A DNA stretch of 64,000 bases from Thuidium tamariscinum (GCA_947034885.2 OX344754.2:7881001-7945000), one strand, 5' to 3'; numbered from the stretch's first letter, positions 1 to 11,929 are shown. Notes: generated from the sequence alone by a model not told the origin. Translations and numbers: made by a program.

Positions 1-632
1 AGGATGTGCATTCTTATCTTCTTCGGTGGGGCTTTATGTTATTTTACGGAAAGCCTTTATATTTCATAGGATGGCACTACATGTCTTATGACTAGGCAAT
101 TCACATTTTACGTATTTGTCGGCTGGCTGCCGACAGGGCTAGGCGGAGGACGTTACTCTCTCAGGCGATACTTTGTCCTCTTCGGTTGTTAGATCCTTGC
201 ATTTAGCACTTGCTGCGAGTTTATGTACTTTCTTTACATATTTATTTGAATCTCCTATGGGGACCATTTTGCAACTGTTTTATCTTCAGTGCACAAATGG
301 TGCAGGAAATTCTCTACATGTCATGCTCGTTGTCCTGTTTTACTCTTCTGGCGCACTGTACTTTGCTCTCTTATCGGCTGCCAGCCTATACATGTCATTG
401 GCCACGGGATGGGTGCACGGTTATAGGCACCGCTTCTGATACTCCACTAAAAAAGCTCCAACAGTCAACAATCCTCTCCTTTCTTATGCAACTGCTCGTT
501 CTCAACAAGGTGTGGGTGGGCTGCCGACACTTTTCCATCATTTCAAGCGTCTTTTCCACGTTCTCAGGTAGCTTGCGACTATGAATTTGTCCATAATTCA
601 TGCAATTGTCCATAATTAGTTAAATATAGGTT
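1..632. other. Left flank, no supported gene
   Basis: This is sequence outside the left arm of the inverted duplication. Several overlapping frames of 70-120 codons are open here, but they lack an ATG in a good context, recognisable domains and any counterpart elsewhere in the window. I see no transposon ends. Homology with the right arm begins at about 633. Confidence 0.4.
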
Positions 633-904
633 TTCTTCAAGAAACTCTAGGAATAAAAAAATTCACGGTCTATGGAGGCAATACTTTTTGGCAAAATGTC
701 CTTGACAACACTAAAAGAGAAGCACACAAAACTACCAATGTCCCCAACAATGAATGTTTTTAGATTCAAGGTAGCCATTCTAGAACATAAATCTAGGTAA
801 ACTATAGATAGCTTTATCTTTGTTGACCAAAATGATAAATCTATTTAATTATAGTCTATCTAGATTTACATCCTAGAATGACTCTACAATCTCTAGAAAT
901 AAAT

Positions 905-1617
905 GGATGATTGCAAGAAACACTCTTGTACTATTTTGCATCACACATTGCATGTTGATCTATTATTTGGGCCATAACTTTTCTGTTTTGGCTCCAATTG
1001 ACTCAAGATTTGTAAAAAAGGTAGTAAAACTATCATAAATCATCCCTAATTTTTTCATCATTTTCAAAAATAGTTTACTATCTAAAAATAGAATATTACA
1101 TTTACAAACTTGGAGGGTTTTCATTCTATTTAGTACCCCAAAAAACAAATTTTGAGCTAAAATCTAGATGAAATGGTCTTCTAGTAGACTTGGACCTTTG
1201 AAGAGAAGGAATTTTTTTTAAAGTTATTTTTATGTGGTGTGGAAGTCTACAAAGTGAGCTTCTTTCAACTTGCATTTTGAAACATATAAAATATTATTTT
1301 AGTGATTTTTTTATAAATGACCATTTCTATAAAGTTGTTACAAATGACCAATTTTGATTTTGTGAATTTACTTAATTTTTTAATTTTTCCCTAATTTAAA
1401 CATCAAAATATGTATTTTCTTGAGATTTGGCACTTTTTTAGTTTTCCTACTTAGGGAATGTTTCTATCCAATTCCTTCCTTGGGTACCTTTGTCTTAAAG
1501 GTGTATACATTAATCTTATTTTTTCTAAAATTCAAAATTGATTTTCTAATTTTTAAAGTACTCCCCAAAAAATCATGAAAATGCAACAAATAGTATGGGT
1601 GTTCATTGCAATCACCC
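905..1617. mobile_element. GGGTGATTGCA-family miniature element, copy 1
   Basis: This is a 713-bp non-coding element. The left end reads GGATGATTGCAAGAAACAC and the right end is its imperfect inverse, closing with GCAATCACCC. It is flanked by the direct repeat AAAT (901-904 and 1618-1621). The mirrored copy at 22360-23073 shows that it inserted before the arm duplication. A 4-bp target duplication that is not TTAA excludes mariner, hAT and Mutator types. Sola or Ginger-like elements are possible, but no transposase is present to decide. Confidence 0.85.
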
Positions 1618-1789
1618 AAATGCAATTGAGAAAATTCGGTGTTTCTTTTTTTTTGCACAAATTTAGGCCAATTGGCTACAACCAAAAAATGCTCACTATT
1701 TTTTGTAAACGAGATTTTAAATTGTTTGTTTCAATAGTAGCTAGCTAGATTATTGGTTTGTTTTGAGACCACTAGCCAAATTTGACCTA

Positions 1790-2061
1790 AGGTAGGTACA
1801 CCCAAAAGCGCCCTGTTCCTAAAAGCGCCATCTACAGTGCACATACATTTCCGAAATCAGTCATGTTCACAGATTGTAGATGGGGCTTCAGAAACAGACT
1901 TTGATTGTTAATAACTTTTGCATACGGTATCCAAATCCTACGTTCTTTGGTGCGTTGGAACATGCTTTCACTTGCCAACAAGACTACATAAAAATTTGAA
2001 CTAATTAATAGCTGGAACTAGGCTCAGTATGAATAAGTGGCGCTTTTGGGAGTACCTACCT
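1790..2061. mobile_element. AGGTAGGTACACC-family miniature element, copy 1
   Basis: This 272-bp element has long inverted ends: AGGTAGGTACACCCAAAAGC on the left and its near inverse on the right. TA dinucleotides flank it at 1788-1789 and 2062-2063. It is mirrored at 21911-22182, and a third diverged copy lies at 24194-24469. The first seven bases and the AAAAGCG core resemble the ends of the pogo-like element at 31877-36750, so it may be a distant non-autonomous relative. It lies about 240 bp upstream of the protease TATA box. Confidence 0.85.
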
Positions 2062-2302
2062 TAAGTATCACCTAGTTTCAAATAGGTATCTCCAAGTATC
2101 AGCAAAGTATCACATGACTATTGAAGAACCAATTGGCATGGCTCCTTCTCCAAAATGCAAAATAAGAAAAACCACTGGGGACACTTAACAGTACTGCTGG
2201 GCAGCTGGGCAGCTGGGGTGGGGTGCTTTTCCCTCGAGGTCTCCATCCCACGGACTTTATGTGTTCCGGACATGCCTCGGGCTTCAACTCATGTTTCCAC
2301 AG
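2062..2302 (+). promoter_or_regulatory. Upstream region of protease copy 1
   Basis: This short interval lies between the 272-bp element and the TATA box. It becomes GC-rich towards the gene and is almost identical to the matching part of the right arm. Copy 3 (39302 onward) resembles it only around the TATA box and the next ~50 bp. No individual binding site can be named with confidence. Confidence 0.4.
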
Positions 2303-2310
2303 TATAAAAG
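2303..2310 (+). promoter_or_regulatory. TATA box of protease copy 1
   Basis: TATAAAAG lies 132 bp before the ATG at 2442. The same box in the same setting occurs before copies 2 (21658-21665, minus) and 3 (39294-39301, minus), which supports function. Transcription would start near 2335, giving a leader of about 110 bases. Confidence 0.7.
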
Positions 2311-2441
2311 CGGCCCCCCGGCACACTCAAGGCAGTTCACAGCAGCAACAGCGTTCCTCGATCTAGCTCCCCATCTCCGTCGAATTCTCAGTCAGTGTCC
2401 CTCTCTCTCTCGATCTGCTATTCTCTCCCGGCCAGCCATTC

Positions 2442-5256
2442 ATGGCGTTTGCAAGACCGGCAGGGCTTCATCCTGCCACAACCGCACTCGGACTCCTCTT
2501 TCTGCTGCTGGCATGCTCGACTCTGCAGCAGCTCCACGCCTCCCCTGCAACTTGGCAACTCAAGGGGAGTCAGATCTCTGAAGACGACATCTTCCAGACC
2601 TTCCTCCAATGGATCATCGACTACCGGCGTGTCTACAGCTCCTTCCTGGAGCAGCAGCGCCGCTTCAACATCTTCCGGGACAATCTGCTCTACATCGTGG
2701 GCGTCAACGCGCAGGCGGAGCTGACGTACGAGCTGGGGCTGAACAACTTCACGGACGTGACGCTCGACGAGTTTCAGGTGCACTACCTGGGCCTCAATCC
2801 CGAACCGGAGCCCACGCGATCCGCCCCGGCCGCTGCGACCAAGTTTGTGTACGCGGATGTGGAGCCGAAGGAGTCGGTGGATTGGAGAGATGAGGGGGCT
2901 GTCACGGAGGTCAAGAATCAAGGCTCATGTTGTGAGTGATGATCGAGTTTGGATTGGGAGGTTTGGATTCGTGTTGTTGGGAATCTACATTGAAGTTTTG
3001 AGCTAGCTAGGATCGGAGGAGTTGAATGTCGGGGTCAGTGTTATCTTGATGGACGTGTAGTTGTTCGATTCATTTCGGGCTATCGGTGTGAATCTGTGCC
3101 TTGAAGTTGCGTTGAGGGGCTGACTGATTTGGAGACCTGCGTGTGTTTCTTGTGCTTGGGCCAAGATCGAGAGATGGCATGGGGAGGTACTTGGTTACGT
3201 TGAATATTTGATTTGGCATGGTGTTCTGGAGAGTTCGTGAGGCTCGGTTTTTGTGTGGGCGAGTGTTGGAGTGAGTGTCAAACATCTAGCTGTTGCGCCA
3301 CTCTCCCGTTCACTTAGCTTACTGCATGTGTGTTTGGGGAAGAAGGTGGCCAGGCAGTGGATCTACCTGCCTGGAAGTTAAGGACTGTGATCAAGTGAGA
3401 GCTAGCTAGCTACTAACATCAGTTTGTTAAATTGGTACGTATTTTTCCTGGAATACTTTGAGACATCGATCTCGAGACGCGCGGAGGCAACTTGAAACCG
3501 AAATCAGTACAGTAGAACCTCGCTAACCCAACCGATCTGGTACTAGTCGGACAGAGGTTTGTTGGCTTACAAAGGCTTGTTGGCTTCGTGAGGCGGACTT
3601 CGAGATCGAGGTTAGACTCCACCTGTCGTCCTAGTTAATTAGACCAACTTGATGGTTGACCAACTTGTCCATTGTCTTGTTGACAGCAAGCTGTTGGTCA
3701 TTTGCGGCCAGTGGTGCCATCGAAGGAGTGCACAAAATCAAAAGAGGCGAACTCCTCTCTCTGTCGCAGCAGCAGCTGCTGGACTGTTGTACCGGTGGTT
3801 CATATCCCTTATGTCGGGGATGCGCTGGTGGGTGGCCGGCTCAAGCATATACATACGTGAAGGCCAATGGTCTTCGCACCGCAGGGGACTATCCATACAA
3901 GCAGTCCACTTCATTCCAATGCGTAATGCTCCAAACTTTTCATTAATTATTCTCTTCATTTGAATGCATGCATTGCACATGAGGTAATTAGGCCAGGCTA
4001 ATTAGTGTAGGGAATGTAACTTCAAGCTCCCCCTACCACAACTTACCATGCATGCACTCATCAACAGCAGCCACAATAAATGAATTATGCCTCGCAATGC
4101 ATTGGTGGCACCAAAATGGTACAAATTCTGATATCCTAATCTCTAAAATCTTCCATGCATCTTTGATTTGTGGGGAATAACACCACCACACCACAAGAAA
4201 GCAAGAACTTGCGGCAGTTGAAGATCATCTAATGCCCATGAGAATTCGAACCCTCTAGTAACAGCTTTTGCTTACAATTAGCGGCTTTTGTTTGTACAAT
4301 ATGCATAGCATTCAGTAGCATCTGCCTTCTCTCAACAGTGGAGGGTGTGGAATATTCAACACCCCAACAACGCTTCACCAGTATTTCTTGATTGAAGTAA
4401 CTGAACAGGTGGAAGATGGAGAGGCTGTTAGGGTAGAACATGTCTCTTCTATAGAGGAGAGACAGTGTCATAACATGATACAAAATGTTATGTGTCTGTA
4501 ATTTGCTTGTGGTATCCAAGGACTGCATTCTTGGGTATGTTGAATCCTCTTTAATTTGCCCACAAGAAACACCATCAAATTAATGTTGTTCAAGTGATGA
4601 TTGTGGTTATCAGAAGAGAGCAAATGCTACACTGGTTCATATTGATGATTTTGTCAAGATACCATTTGACAACCAAGCTGGAGATAAAATTCTTAAAGCG
4701 GTCTCAGAGCAGCCAGTCACCGTTGGTATTGATGCTCAAAATAGAGACATGCAGCATTATAAAGGAGTAAGTCCAATACACGAATTTCATTTTTTTTATC
4801 ATATTTATTTTTTAGAAGAATGATTGGTTTAGAGTAATCTCTTTTTCTTTGGAATTGGATTGGAATGTTTTTGTACACTCAACCACTGCCAGTGACATGC
4901 TGTGACCCTTACATTTCTTTGATTCCTTTGATCATATTGGTAAGTTGACATATTTGCTCCACACTATTTTTTAAAATGAATGATCCTGAAGATGATTACT
5001 TGTTGAACTACAGGGCATTTTCAATGGGTATTGTCCCAACCCTTGTAATCATGCAGTTTTGATTGTTGGTTATGGAACGAGCAAGGATGGCAAGAAGTTC
5101 TGGATTATCAAAAATTCTTGGGGACCTAATTGGGGTGAAAAGGGCTATTTCCGTTTACCACGAGAAGGTGGAGGGCGATATGGGAAGTGCCAAATCAATA
5201 TATTTGCTAGTTTTCCCATCATAAAGGACTCAAACGTAACTCAATCTTCCATTTAA
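2442..5256 (+). CDS. Papain-like cysteine protease precursor, copy 1
   Basis: The protein is a secreted or vacuolar endopeptidase of family C1A (papain/cathepsin L type). I infer four exons: 2442-2931, 3687-3922, 4614-4766 and 5014-5256. All introns are GT-AG and phases match, giving 373 aa. Residues 1-33 look like a signal peptide. The inhibitory prodomain has a complete ERFNIN motif (E70, R74, F78, N81, I85, N89) and GxNxFxD (G99 to D105). The mature enzyme should start near 142-145. Catalytic residues are Q160, C166 (in QGSCSSCW, across the exon 1/2 junction), H306 ([10 protein letters not shown]) and N327 (KNSWG). There is no granulin domain or ER-retention tail. The usual GCNGG reads GCAGG (208-212). 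Exon 1 is GC-rich; exons 3-4 are AT-rich. The start is the first ATG after the TATA box and is shared by all three copies. The protein is confident; exact substrate is unknown. Confidence 0.93.
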
Positions 5257-5408
5257 GAGAAGTTGCATGGGATGAACTTCATGAGAAACAATGTTCTCCC
5301 ATCATTGCATGTCATTGGTGGTCTACATACTACAAGTGTTTTGTTTGTTTAGCTTATAGTCCATCATTCCTAATTCTTGGCACTTGCTATACAACAATCT
5401 TTATAGTT

Positions 5409-5620
5409 GTTGAGCTTTATAGCCAGAGTAAGGGAGTAATATTGTTTGTAGCTAAGTTCTTGTATTGAGCTTTTATTACAGCTAGAGTGAAGGAGTTAAT
5501 ATCCTTTTAGCTTATGTTTATATTGTTTCTAGCTTGATATATGTATTGAGCTTCATAGCTAGAGTAAAGATAGTGACATCCTTGGCATAGCCAATGTGAA
5601 GGGAGTAGTCTTTACTTCTC
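5409..5620 (+). repeat. Imperfect tandem repeat in the 3' flank of protease copy 1
   Basis: Three degenerate copies of a unit starting TTGAGCTTTATAGC begin near 5410, 5465 and 5547. Each contains CTAGAGTRAAGG and a GACATCC or ATATCC-like end. The mirrored copy is at about 18380-18595. Degenerate remnants also lie at 31761-31874, beside the pogo-like element, which identifies that stretch as the displaced 3' flank of copy 3. Confidence 0.6.
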
Positions 5621-5657
5621 ATATTTGTTATTTCAATAACTTGTTGACGTTCACTTA

Positions 5658-5663
5658 AATAAA
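5658..5663 (+). promoter_or_regulatory. Possible polyadenylation signal of protease copy 1
   Basis: AATAAA lies about 400 bp after the stop codon and is conserved in the right arm. In AT-rich DNA such hexamers are common, so this is only a candidate. Confidence 0.3.
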
Positions 5664-6019
5664 TTGTGGTTTGTTGTTGTATATGAGGATGTCAACCATA
5701 GAAAATCTGTAAACTTCATGTACAAAGCCTATGAGTTGTTTGTGGCTCATTGTACCATGTTGTCACACTTGGTATTGTACTTTTTGAAGAAGAATACACC
5801 GATCACAACTTTGAAGATTACAATTGAACAATGCTCTCTTATATTTGGTATGGTAGTTGTTTATGACAATCTATAGCAAATCATTTGTTGTCTACAGACC
5901 AATACCAATGTTGTTGTGAATTTCTTGAACTACACTGAACCAACAAAATTGAGGAAAAATCTAAAATGTTTTCATTCAAACAATCATACCATGAGCATCA
6001 ATGGACACAATCAAAAAGT

Positions 6020-6749
6020 GGGTCGTTGCAAAAGACACATACCGGTTTTGGCTCAAAATGGCTCAAAACCAATGAGTCCTATGAGTCCTATGACCCTTTG
6101 AAATAAAAAAGTTTTAAATTGAAAAAAAATATGGATAATTTGAAGAACAATGAGAATATTATGTCTCTAGAAATTCAGACCTAAGAAATTTTTTCTCTAA
6201 ATGTTATAGACAATGGAAAATACAATGAAAATAGCTCTTTTTTCACTAATTTGGTAAAAATAGTAAAAAAATTCAAAAAATGAAAATGAAAAATCCTTTT
6301 TTTCTTCAAGTAAAGGTCTTTCTTTTCAAACAAATTTCATCTTTGGAAAAAATTAATTCTATTCTCTACACTTGCGCAAAGTCAGCCACTTTGACGACAT
6401 GTGGAGGTTGAACAGTATAGTATTTTCAAAAAAACTCTTCGTGGTCTTGTGTAACTTTAGGTGAGGTCCTTGCATGCCAATTTTCAGCTCAAAAATTGCA
6501 TTTTTGGGTCAAAAATAGGACTAAAACCCCCCAAAATGGCCAAGGTAGACAACCAATCGGGGGCAGTTTAAAAATAGTAAAATAGTTTTTTTTAAATTGA
6601 AAAAATTACACAACATATTAAACTTTTGTGTTCACCTTCATTACAAATTTCAAATTGATAGGGCAAACTATGAAAAAGTTATGAGCAAAAAACTACCTCT
6701 TGGAGGTCAAAGGGACAAAAAATAGGACAAGTGTTTCTTGCAATCACCC
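6020..6749. mobile_element. GGGTGATTGCA-family element, copy 2 (arm-specific insertion)
   Basis: This 730-bp element begins GGGTCGTTGCAAAAGACAC and ends TGTTTCTTGCAATCACCC. The direct repeat AAGT flanks it at 6016-6019 and 6750-6753. At the matching point in the right arm (17960-17963) there is one uninterrupted ACTT with the flanks joined. The element therefore inserted after the duplication, and its boundaries and 4-bp target duplication are directly demonstrated. No coding capacity is visible. Confidence 0.95.
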
Positions 6750-7831
6750 AAGTAAATATACAAAATTTGTAGTATATAACATACTCCACATTAACATGGA
6801 AGTTTGAAGAAAAACAGTTGTGATTTGAAAGAAAAATAATTTCAAAGTTAGCCATGTCAAAAGCTTGGTTATAAATTGGAAATACTCAATCTTTTGTCAA
6901 TTTTTTCTTAGAACTCAAAAAAAAATTGTGCCTTGGCATGTTGGTATACATCATTTCAAATTGTTGTAGACAAAAATTCAAGGAAATTTACATTTTATAG
7001 TATTTAAAATATCAACAATTTGACAAACTTACAATTCTCACAATATTTGAGTTTTCTTTTGGATTGTATATAGAGTATAGGTTGCAATATGGACCATTGT
7101 TTCATCTTTATGCCCTTGCATTTGAAGTATTTGTTAAATGGGATGATGCATTCAATTTATATCTTATTGCCATATAATTCTATATAATTTTTTTAGAGGT
7201 TGCTGGGTACTCGAATTTGGTTTTAAAAATAAATTAATGTACAAATGTTACAACTTTTTGAAATGGAACACATTGCATGTTAAACTAATCCACACTACAA
7301 TCCGAATACATTATTAACACACTTGAATGCACTGTCACTTCTTCTCCAATCCATTTATGATCAATGACAATTTCCATTAAGAACTACATTATGTCCATTT
7401 TATCTTCAATTGTAGGGTCCATTTCAAGATAGTGGTCACTTTTAGAGCAAAATACTATAACTAAAATTATGCATTCCATACATTATAGAAAATGAAATTA
7501 TCAAGAAAGCCAAACCTCTTTATTATCATTTTGTTGAATATATTGGAATCACTACGGACCTTGATTTATTCTCACGGAGCACTACTTCTTCCTCTGTTGC
7601 CACCTGCCAATCCACCTGCGAATCCACTTGCTGGTTACACGACTCCTGTATTGAAATAGCTTAGAAAATGGATTTTGTAAAACATTCAGTTACATCAAAT
7701 TAAAAGACCAAAAAATTTAGGTGAAGATCAAATTTAAAGAAAATTAAATGTAGAAAATGTGTAGTTGCATATGTACTAGAAAAAAATCACAGTATATATG
7801 AAGAATTGAAACATATATACATGTTTTTTAA

Positions 7832-9163
7832 TCCTTGAAGCCCTGAGCTGCATTTTTTGGCAACATATTTTTTTGGGGTAGTTCACTACAAATGGAGTAT
7901 TTTTTTTTTCCTTTGAATTTTTACACAGGATGTGCCCAAGGAGTAGCTTTAAGGTCCAACAATTTTCATAACTTTTGACTTTGTGATTAAAAAGTTATGG
8001 CATGATATGTTGTTTTCTTTACTTGGTGGGCAGCCCGGGCAGCTGAAAAAACTTCTTTAAGAAGTTTGAAAACCATACCTACCCGCAAACTAAAATTCCT
8101 CATAACTTTTGACTTCTTAATCCAAATGGAATGATTCAAAGCTTCCCATTTCTGTATAAACCCAAAGAATCAATTTGAAATTTCACTTTTCAAAAAAAAG
8201 TTTTTTTAGAGAAGTTTTTTCAGCTGCCCAGGCTGCCCACTGAGTAAAGAAAACAACATATCATGCTATAACTTTTTAACCACCAAGTCAAAAGTTATGA
8301 AAATTGTTGGGCCTTAAAGCTACCCCTTAGGGGTGATTGCAAGAAACACCTGTCCTATTTTGTGTCACACGTCGCATTCTGATTTGTTTTTTGCCCATAA
8401 CTTTTGTATTTTATCTCCGATTGAATCAAGATTTGGAGGGAAGGTGCTCATAACTATCATAAACCTTCCATAATTTTTTCATAATTTTCAAAAATATTTT
8501 GCTATCCATAAATAGATCCTGATTGGATGTCACACTTAGCAATTTAGGGGTTTTCTATACCTGAGCTATACCTTTTTTTAATGATTTTAACATGAAATTT
8601 GGATGAGATGGTCTTCTAATAGACTTCTAGCTTTCTAGGAAAGGATTTAAAAAAAAAGTTAATTTTGTGAGGTGTGGAGGTCTACAAAGTGAGCTCCCTT
8701 CTGCTTGTATTTTGAAACATATAAAATAGTATTTTGGTAGGTTTTTTGGTGAATGACCATCTCTATAAAGTTTTCGCAAATGGCCACTTTTTATTTTTTG
8801 AAAATATCTATTTTTACTATTTTTCCCTAATTAAAATATGAAGGTATGTATTTTTTGGAGGTTTGGCACTTTTCAAGTTCTCCTACTTAGAGAATTTTTT
8901 TATCCATTTCCTTTGGTCAAAACCTTCATCTTAGAGGTATATACACAATTTATATTTTTCAAATATTTTTGAAATTAATTTTCTAATTTTAAAGTACTCC
9001 CAAAAAAATCAGCCAAACGCAATTAATAGGACAGGTGTTTCTTGCAATCACCCTTAGGCACATCTTGTGTAAAAATTTCAAAGAAAAAAAACAAAAACTC
9101 CATTTGTAGTAAGCTGCCCAAAAAACTTATGTTGCCAAAAAACATAGCTTAGGGCTTTAGGGG
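7832..9163. mobile_element. TTAA-flanked element, copy 1 (with nested insertion)
   Basis: TTAA lies at 7828-7831 and 9164-9167. The left end reads TCCTTGAAGCCCTGAGC and the right end GCTTAGGGCTTTAGGGG, imperfect inverses that extend through TTTTTTGGCAACAT. A 723-bp GGGTGATTGCA element (8331-9053) with its own TTAG duplication is inserted inside, so the host element is about 605 bp. TTAA targets are typical of piggyBac and Kolobok transposons. No transposase is present here, so the superfamily is inferred only from the target and the C-rich tips. Confidence 0.85.
8331..9053. mobile_element. GGGTGATTGCA-family element, copy 3 (nested)
   Basis: This 723-bp element begins GGGTGATTGCAAGAAACACC and ends CTTGCAATCACCC, flanked by TTAG at 8327-8330 and 9054-9057. 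It interrupts the TTAA-flanked element at 7832-9163, which fixes the order of the two insertions. It is non-coding. Confidence 0.92.
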
Positions 9164-9449
9164 TTAAATTCATACAAAAAGTTCCTCCAATAAATTTTTT
9201 ATTAAAAGCCTCCAAAGTTGGATAGCTTGTCCTATGATGCATGTATTTAAAATTCTCATATAATTAGGTTTTTAATGCTATATTGTCCTCAAAAGATATT
9301 CATTTCATGTATGCAATTACATATTTGGATTCCTTATTAAAAGGTCTACAAGAATTTCACACATTATAGAAAATTACATCCCTTGTGATTAGACAAAAAT
9401 GTATCATAAGTGAATATAAATAGGGCCATATAATATAGAAGTTGCATAC

Positions 9450-9765
9450 TAGGGTCCCCGGGGAGGACACTTCTTGTATATTTGGAGGACCCACGTGCGG
9501 CGGTGGGGTATTTTTAGGGGGGCTATCAATTACTTGTAATCATTACTTGGCAACATTAAAAGGGCCCCTATTTTACCATAAAGCAGAAAAATCAGCCATA
9601 TTATCATCCCTATTTTATTTTTAAAACATTTTGCCTTTTTAATGTCCCCTATTTTATATGTAAATTTCTTATAAATTTTATCTAAGATTATTTAAATGTA
9701 CCCTATATTCCGCCGCATGTAGGTTATTAAAAAACGGGAAGTGTCCTCCCCTAGCCGGGGTCTCT
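9450..9765. mobile_element. Miniature element with GGGGAGGACACTTC ends
   Basis: The left end contains GGGGAGGACACTTC after a GGTCCCC tip. The right end is the inverse, GAAGTGTCCTCCCC before a GGGGTCT tip. A second inverted pair, GTGCGGCGG and CCGCCGCAT, lies further in. The interior is AT-rich and non-coding. I could not identify a convincing target duplication, so the superfamily is open. Confidence 0.65.
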
Positions 9766-9767
9766 AT

Positions 9768-11929
9768 TCTTAAACCCTCTTTGCGATCCTCCTAGGGATC
9801 CATCTCTACTTCTTCCACCACTATCATCTACTATAGGAAGCAACTCATTCTTGAATCCTAATCCCATTCTAGCAATGTATGTTATCATGCAGTTGCTAAC
9901 AAAGTTGTAGCTCATTACAATTGGCTACTAATCTCTTGATATTGCAACCAACAATTAGTCAATTTTGCAACCAACCTCTAGTTGGAAATAAAAAGACTTG
10001 TATGACTAAAGTGAGATGAATTGAATCTTTAGCTAAAATATTTATAGTAATTTATTTTTGAGGTATAAAATTCTAAAAAAAATATGGAATCCTTGTCAAA
10101 TCTATTTTTGTATATGAGGAAATTTTCCCCTCAATATACTTGCACTCAAAGTATACTAAATTGCTTAAGTGGTTGGAAATGGGTTGCCTCCCTATTACCT
10201 TTAAACCTTCTTCTATTAAGGTAGACCAACCTATTACCACCTTGATTTGCAATCAAATCATCTTGGGCCCAATTCCAAGAGGGACACATATTTTTCAGAG
10301 ATGTACGCATGTTTCACAAATCAAACCCTAGTGGAATTATAATTTTTTGATCAAAATTGTAATTTCTGTGAATTTTTGAAGTGTTCAGCCCTAAATTACA
10401 AAAGCACTCATGACTAGGGTCATGAACACCTTAATAACAACCCATAACCACCTTCTTATGTCCCTACAAGCATCTTGGTATTCATCAATCAGCTATTGTT
10501 ACATTACCCTAAATGACATTTATGCATTGATTTTGTCAAATTTCTAGATAGAATTGGTTCATTTCTGGATAGATTTGGATGATGGAATGGGTGGATATGG
10601 GGCCAAGTATAGGATGATGGAAATAGGTTACAGAGAGAATTAGGCTCGTCTACCTTATCTCTAAGAGAATCACCTCTTCCACCTCTAGTGCTTTGTCTTC
10701 CATTCTTCACTTCTTTGGAGTTCTTAAGATACTTAATTTGCTTATGACAAGCAAAATGTCATCCAACCCATCACAAACGAATTTATACTAATATTAAACA
10801 TTTCAAATCTAAAATATGCACTACTGAAATATTTTTGCATATAATGGACTGGTTGGCATTTTGCTCATCAATGATACAGTTACCTTCCGTCTATTGAACT
10901 TGGTCTCCTTTTTGGCCACACAAAGAGTGAACCTAAAAGTATGAAGAGCGGCTAGCTGGTGAGTAGCCTGCTGCATCAAAGAAACTACGAACTTGAACAA
11001 GAGACTTGTGCCTAACTTATGGTCCGTGCACACTTGTAGTTAGTAAAAATTTAGGTGCATTTACAAGGGGCATGGTTAGATAGAATGTCCCTACTGAGCC
11101 TCTTTCGGGGGCAGGGATGGGATGCGGGCAGATCAAGGAGTGCTCTGCAGCCCTCTAAGGATCCATCAATCTACTTTCAATTTTGGTTTAAATTTGATTT
11201 TTTCAACAAAGAATATGAGAATGCTATAGAACCCAAGGTTTCAATAAGAAAACTAAGGCAGTGATGCAAGTCTTGTGCCACATCTTCATTTGAGCCTCAT
11301 AGCCAATCTTGTGTATAGGTGGGTGAGGAGAGAAACTCTTTATACTAGTGGAGTAGTGGTGGGTAAAACAAACCATGTGGGATATGATTTAGGAGAAAAA
11401 AGAGCTCCTCCATTCATGGTTGTGGAAATGCAGGAATTGTGATAAAAGTCAAATTTTAGACCTCATTTAAATATAGTAGACTATACTTTTTCAAAAGACC
11501 TCAAACTAATAAAAGTTGGGGAATCAAGTACGCTTTTACTTTCAAAAGTCCGTTTGAGATTTCAATACTCCACCTAAAAGTTATGGACAAATTTTAGAGG
11601 AGGTGTTCAAAAATTTCCCCAAAAAATGTCCTTTCCACACTCACCTCTAGAATTTGTCGAGAACTCTTACATGAGGCTTCAAAATCTCAAGTGGATTTTT
11701 AGAGATAAATGTTAGCTTGATTTTCCTACTTCTAGTTCAATTTTTTTTTAAAGAAACTATTATATGATGCCCAAATGAAGTCTAAAATTCAACTTCAAGC
11801 ACAATTCTTGTGTTTCTAGTTACATCTCAAATTCTTAAGAACTTTAAATCAATATTTCACCATTACTAAAACAACATGACAAATACAAAGTAGATACTTA
11901 AGGTTATTTCAGCAATGTCACAAGTTATG
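9768..11929. other. Spacer DNA, no supported gene
   Basis: This is AT-rich sequence with only short random frames. The stretch 10080-10200 resembles the right half of the fold-back at 26040-26710 (shared TCTATTTTTGTA, then a TTGCCTAAGTG-like motif), so a decayed relative of it may lie here. The segment 11450-11600 recurs in diverged form at 12500-12660. Confidence 0.4.

Larger units (their letters stand above)
633..7540 (+). repeat. Left arm of a large inverted duplication
   Basis: Reverse-complemented, this stretch matches 17155-23345 almost base for base, with only scattered substitutions and small indels. It contains a complete protease gene, an older 713-bp element (905-1617) and a 272-bp element (1790-2061), all mirrored in the other arm. 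The arm is about 0.7 kb longer than its partner because of a 730-bp element at 6020-6749. Outer homology begins with TTCTTCAAGAAAC at 633; inner homology ends with TTTTGTTGAATA at 7540. Confidence 0.92.

Noticed and set aside
173-584. Overlapping hydrophobic frames at the left edge
   Set aside because: The first has no ATG at its start, there is no known domain, and no duplicate exists to test conservation.
2418-2921. Long antisense frame across exon 1 of protease copy 1 (also 21052-21576 in copy 2)
   Set aside because: It is a mirror of the GC-rich codon use in exon 1. It has no independent start context or domain.
4229-4528. 99-codon frame inside intron 2 of protease copy 1 (and 19451-19750)
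   Set aside because: It is intronic and antisense to the gene, and absent from the shorter intron 2 of copy 3.
5409-5620. Possible CRISPR-like array
   Set aside because: The units are imperfect with no unique spacers, in a plant gene flank. No array of that type exists in the window.
5664-5876. 70-codon frame after protease copy 1, repeated at 18103-18315
   Set aside because: It is conserved only because the arms are almost identical. It lies in the 3' flank and has no recognisable domain.
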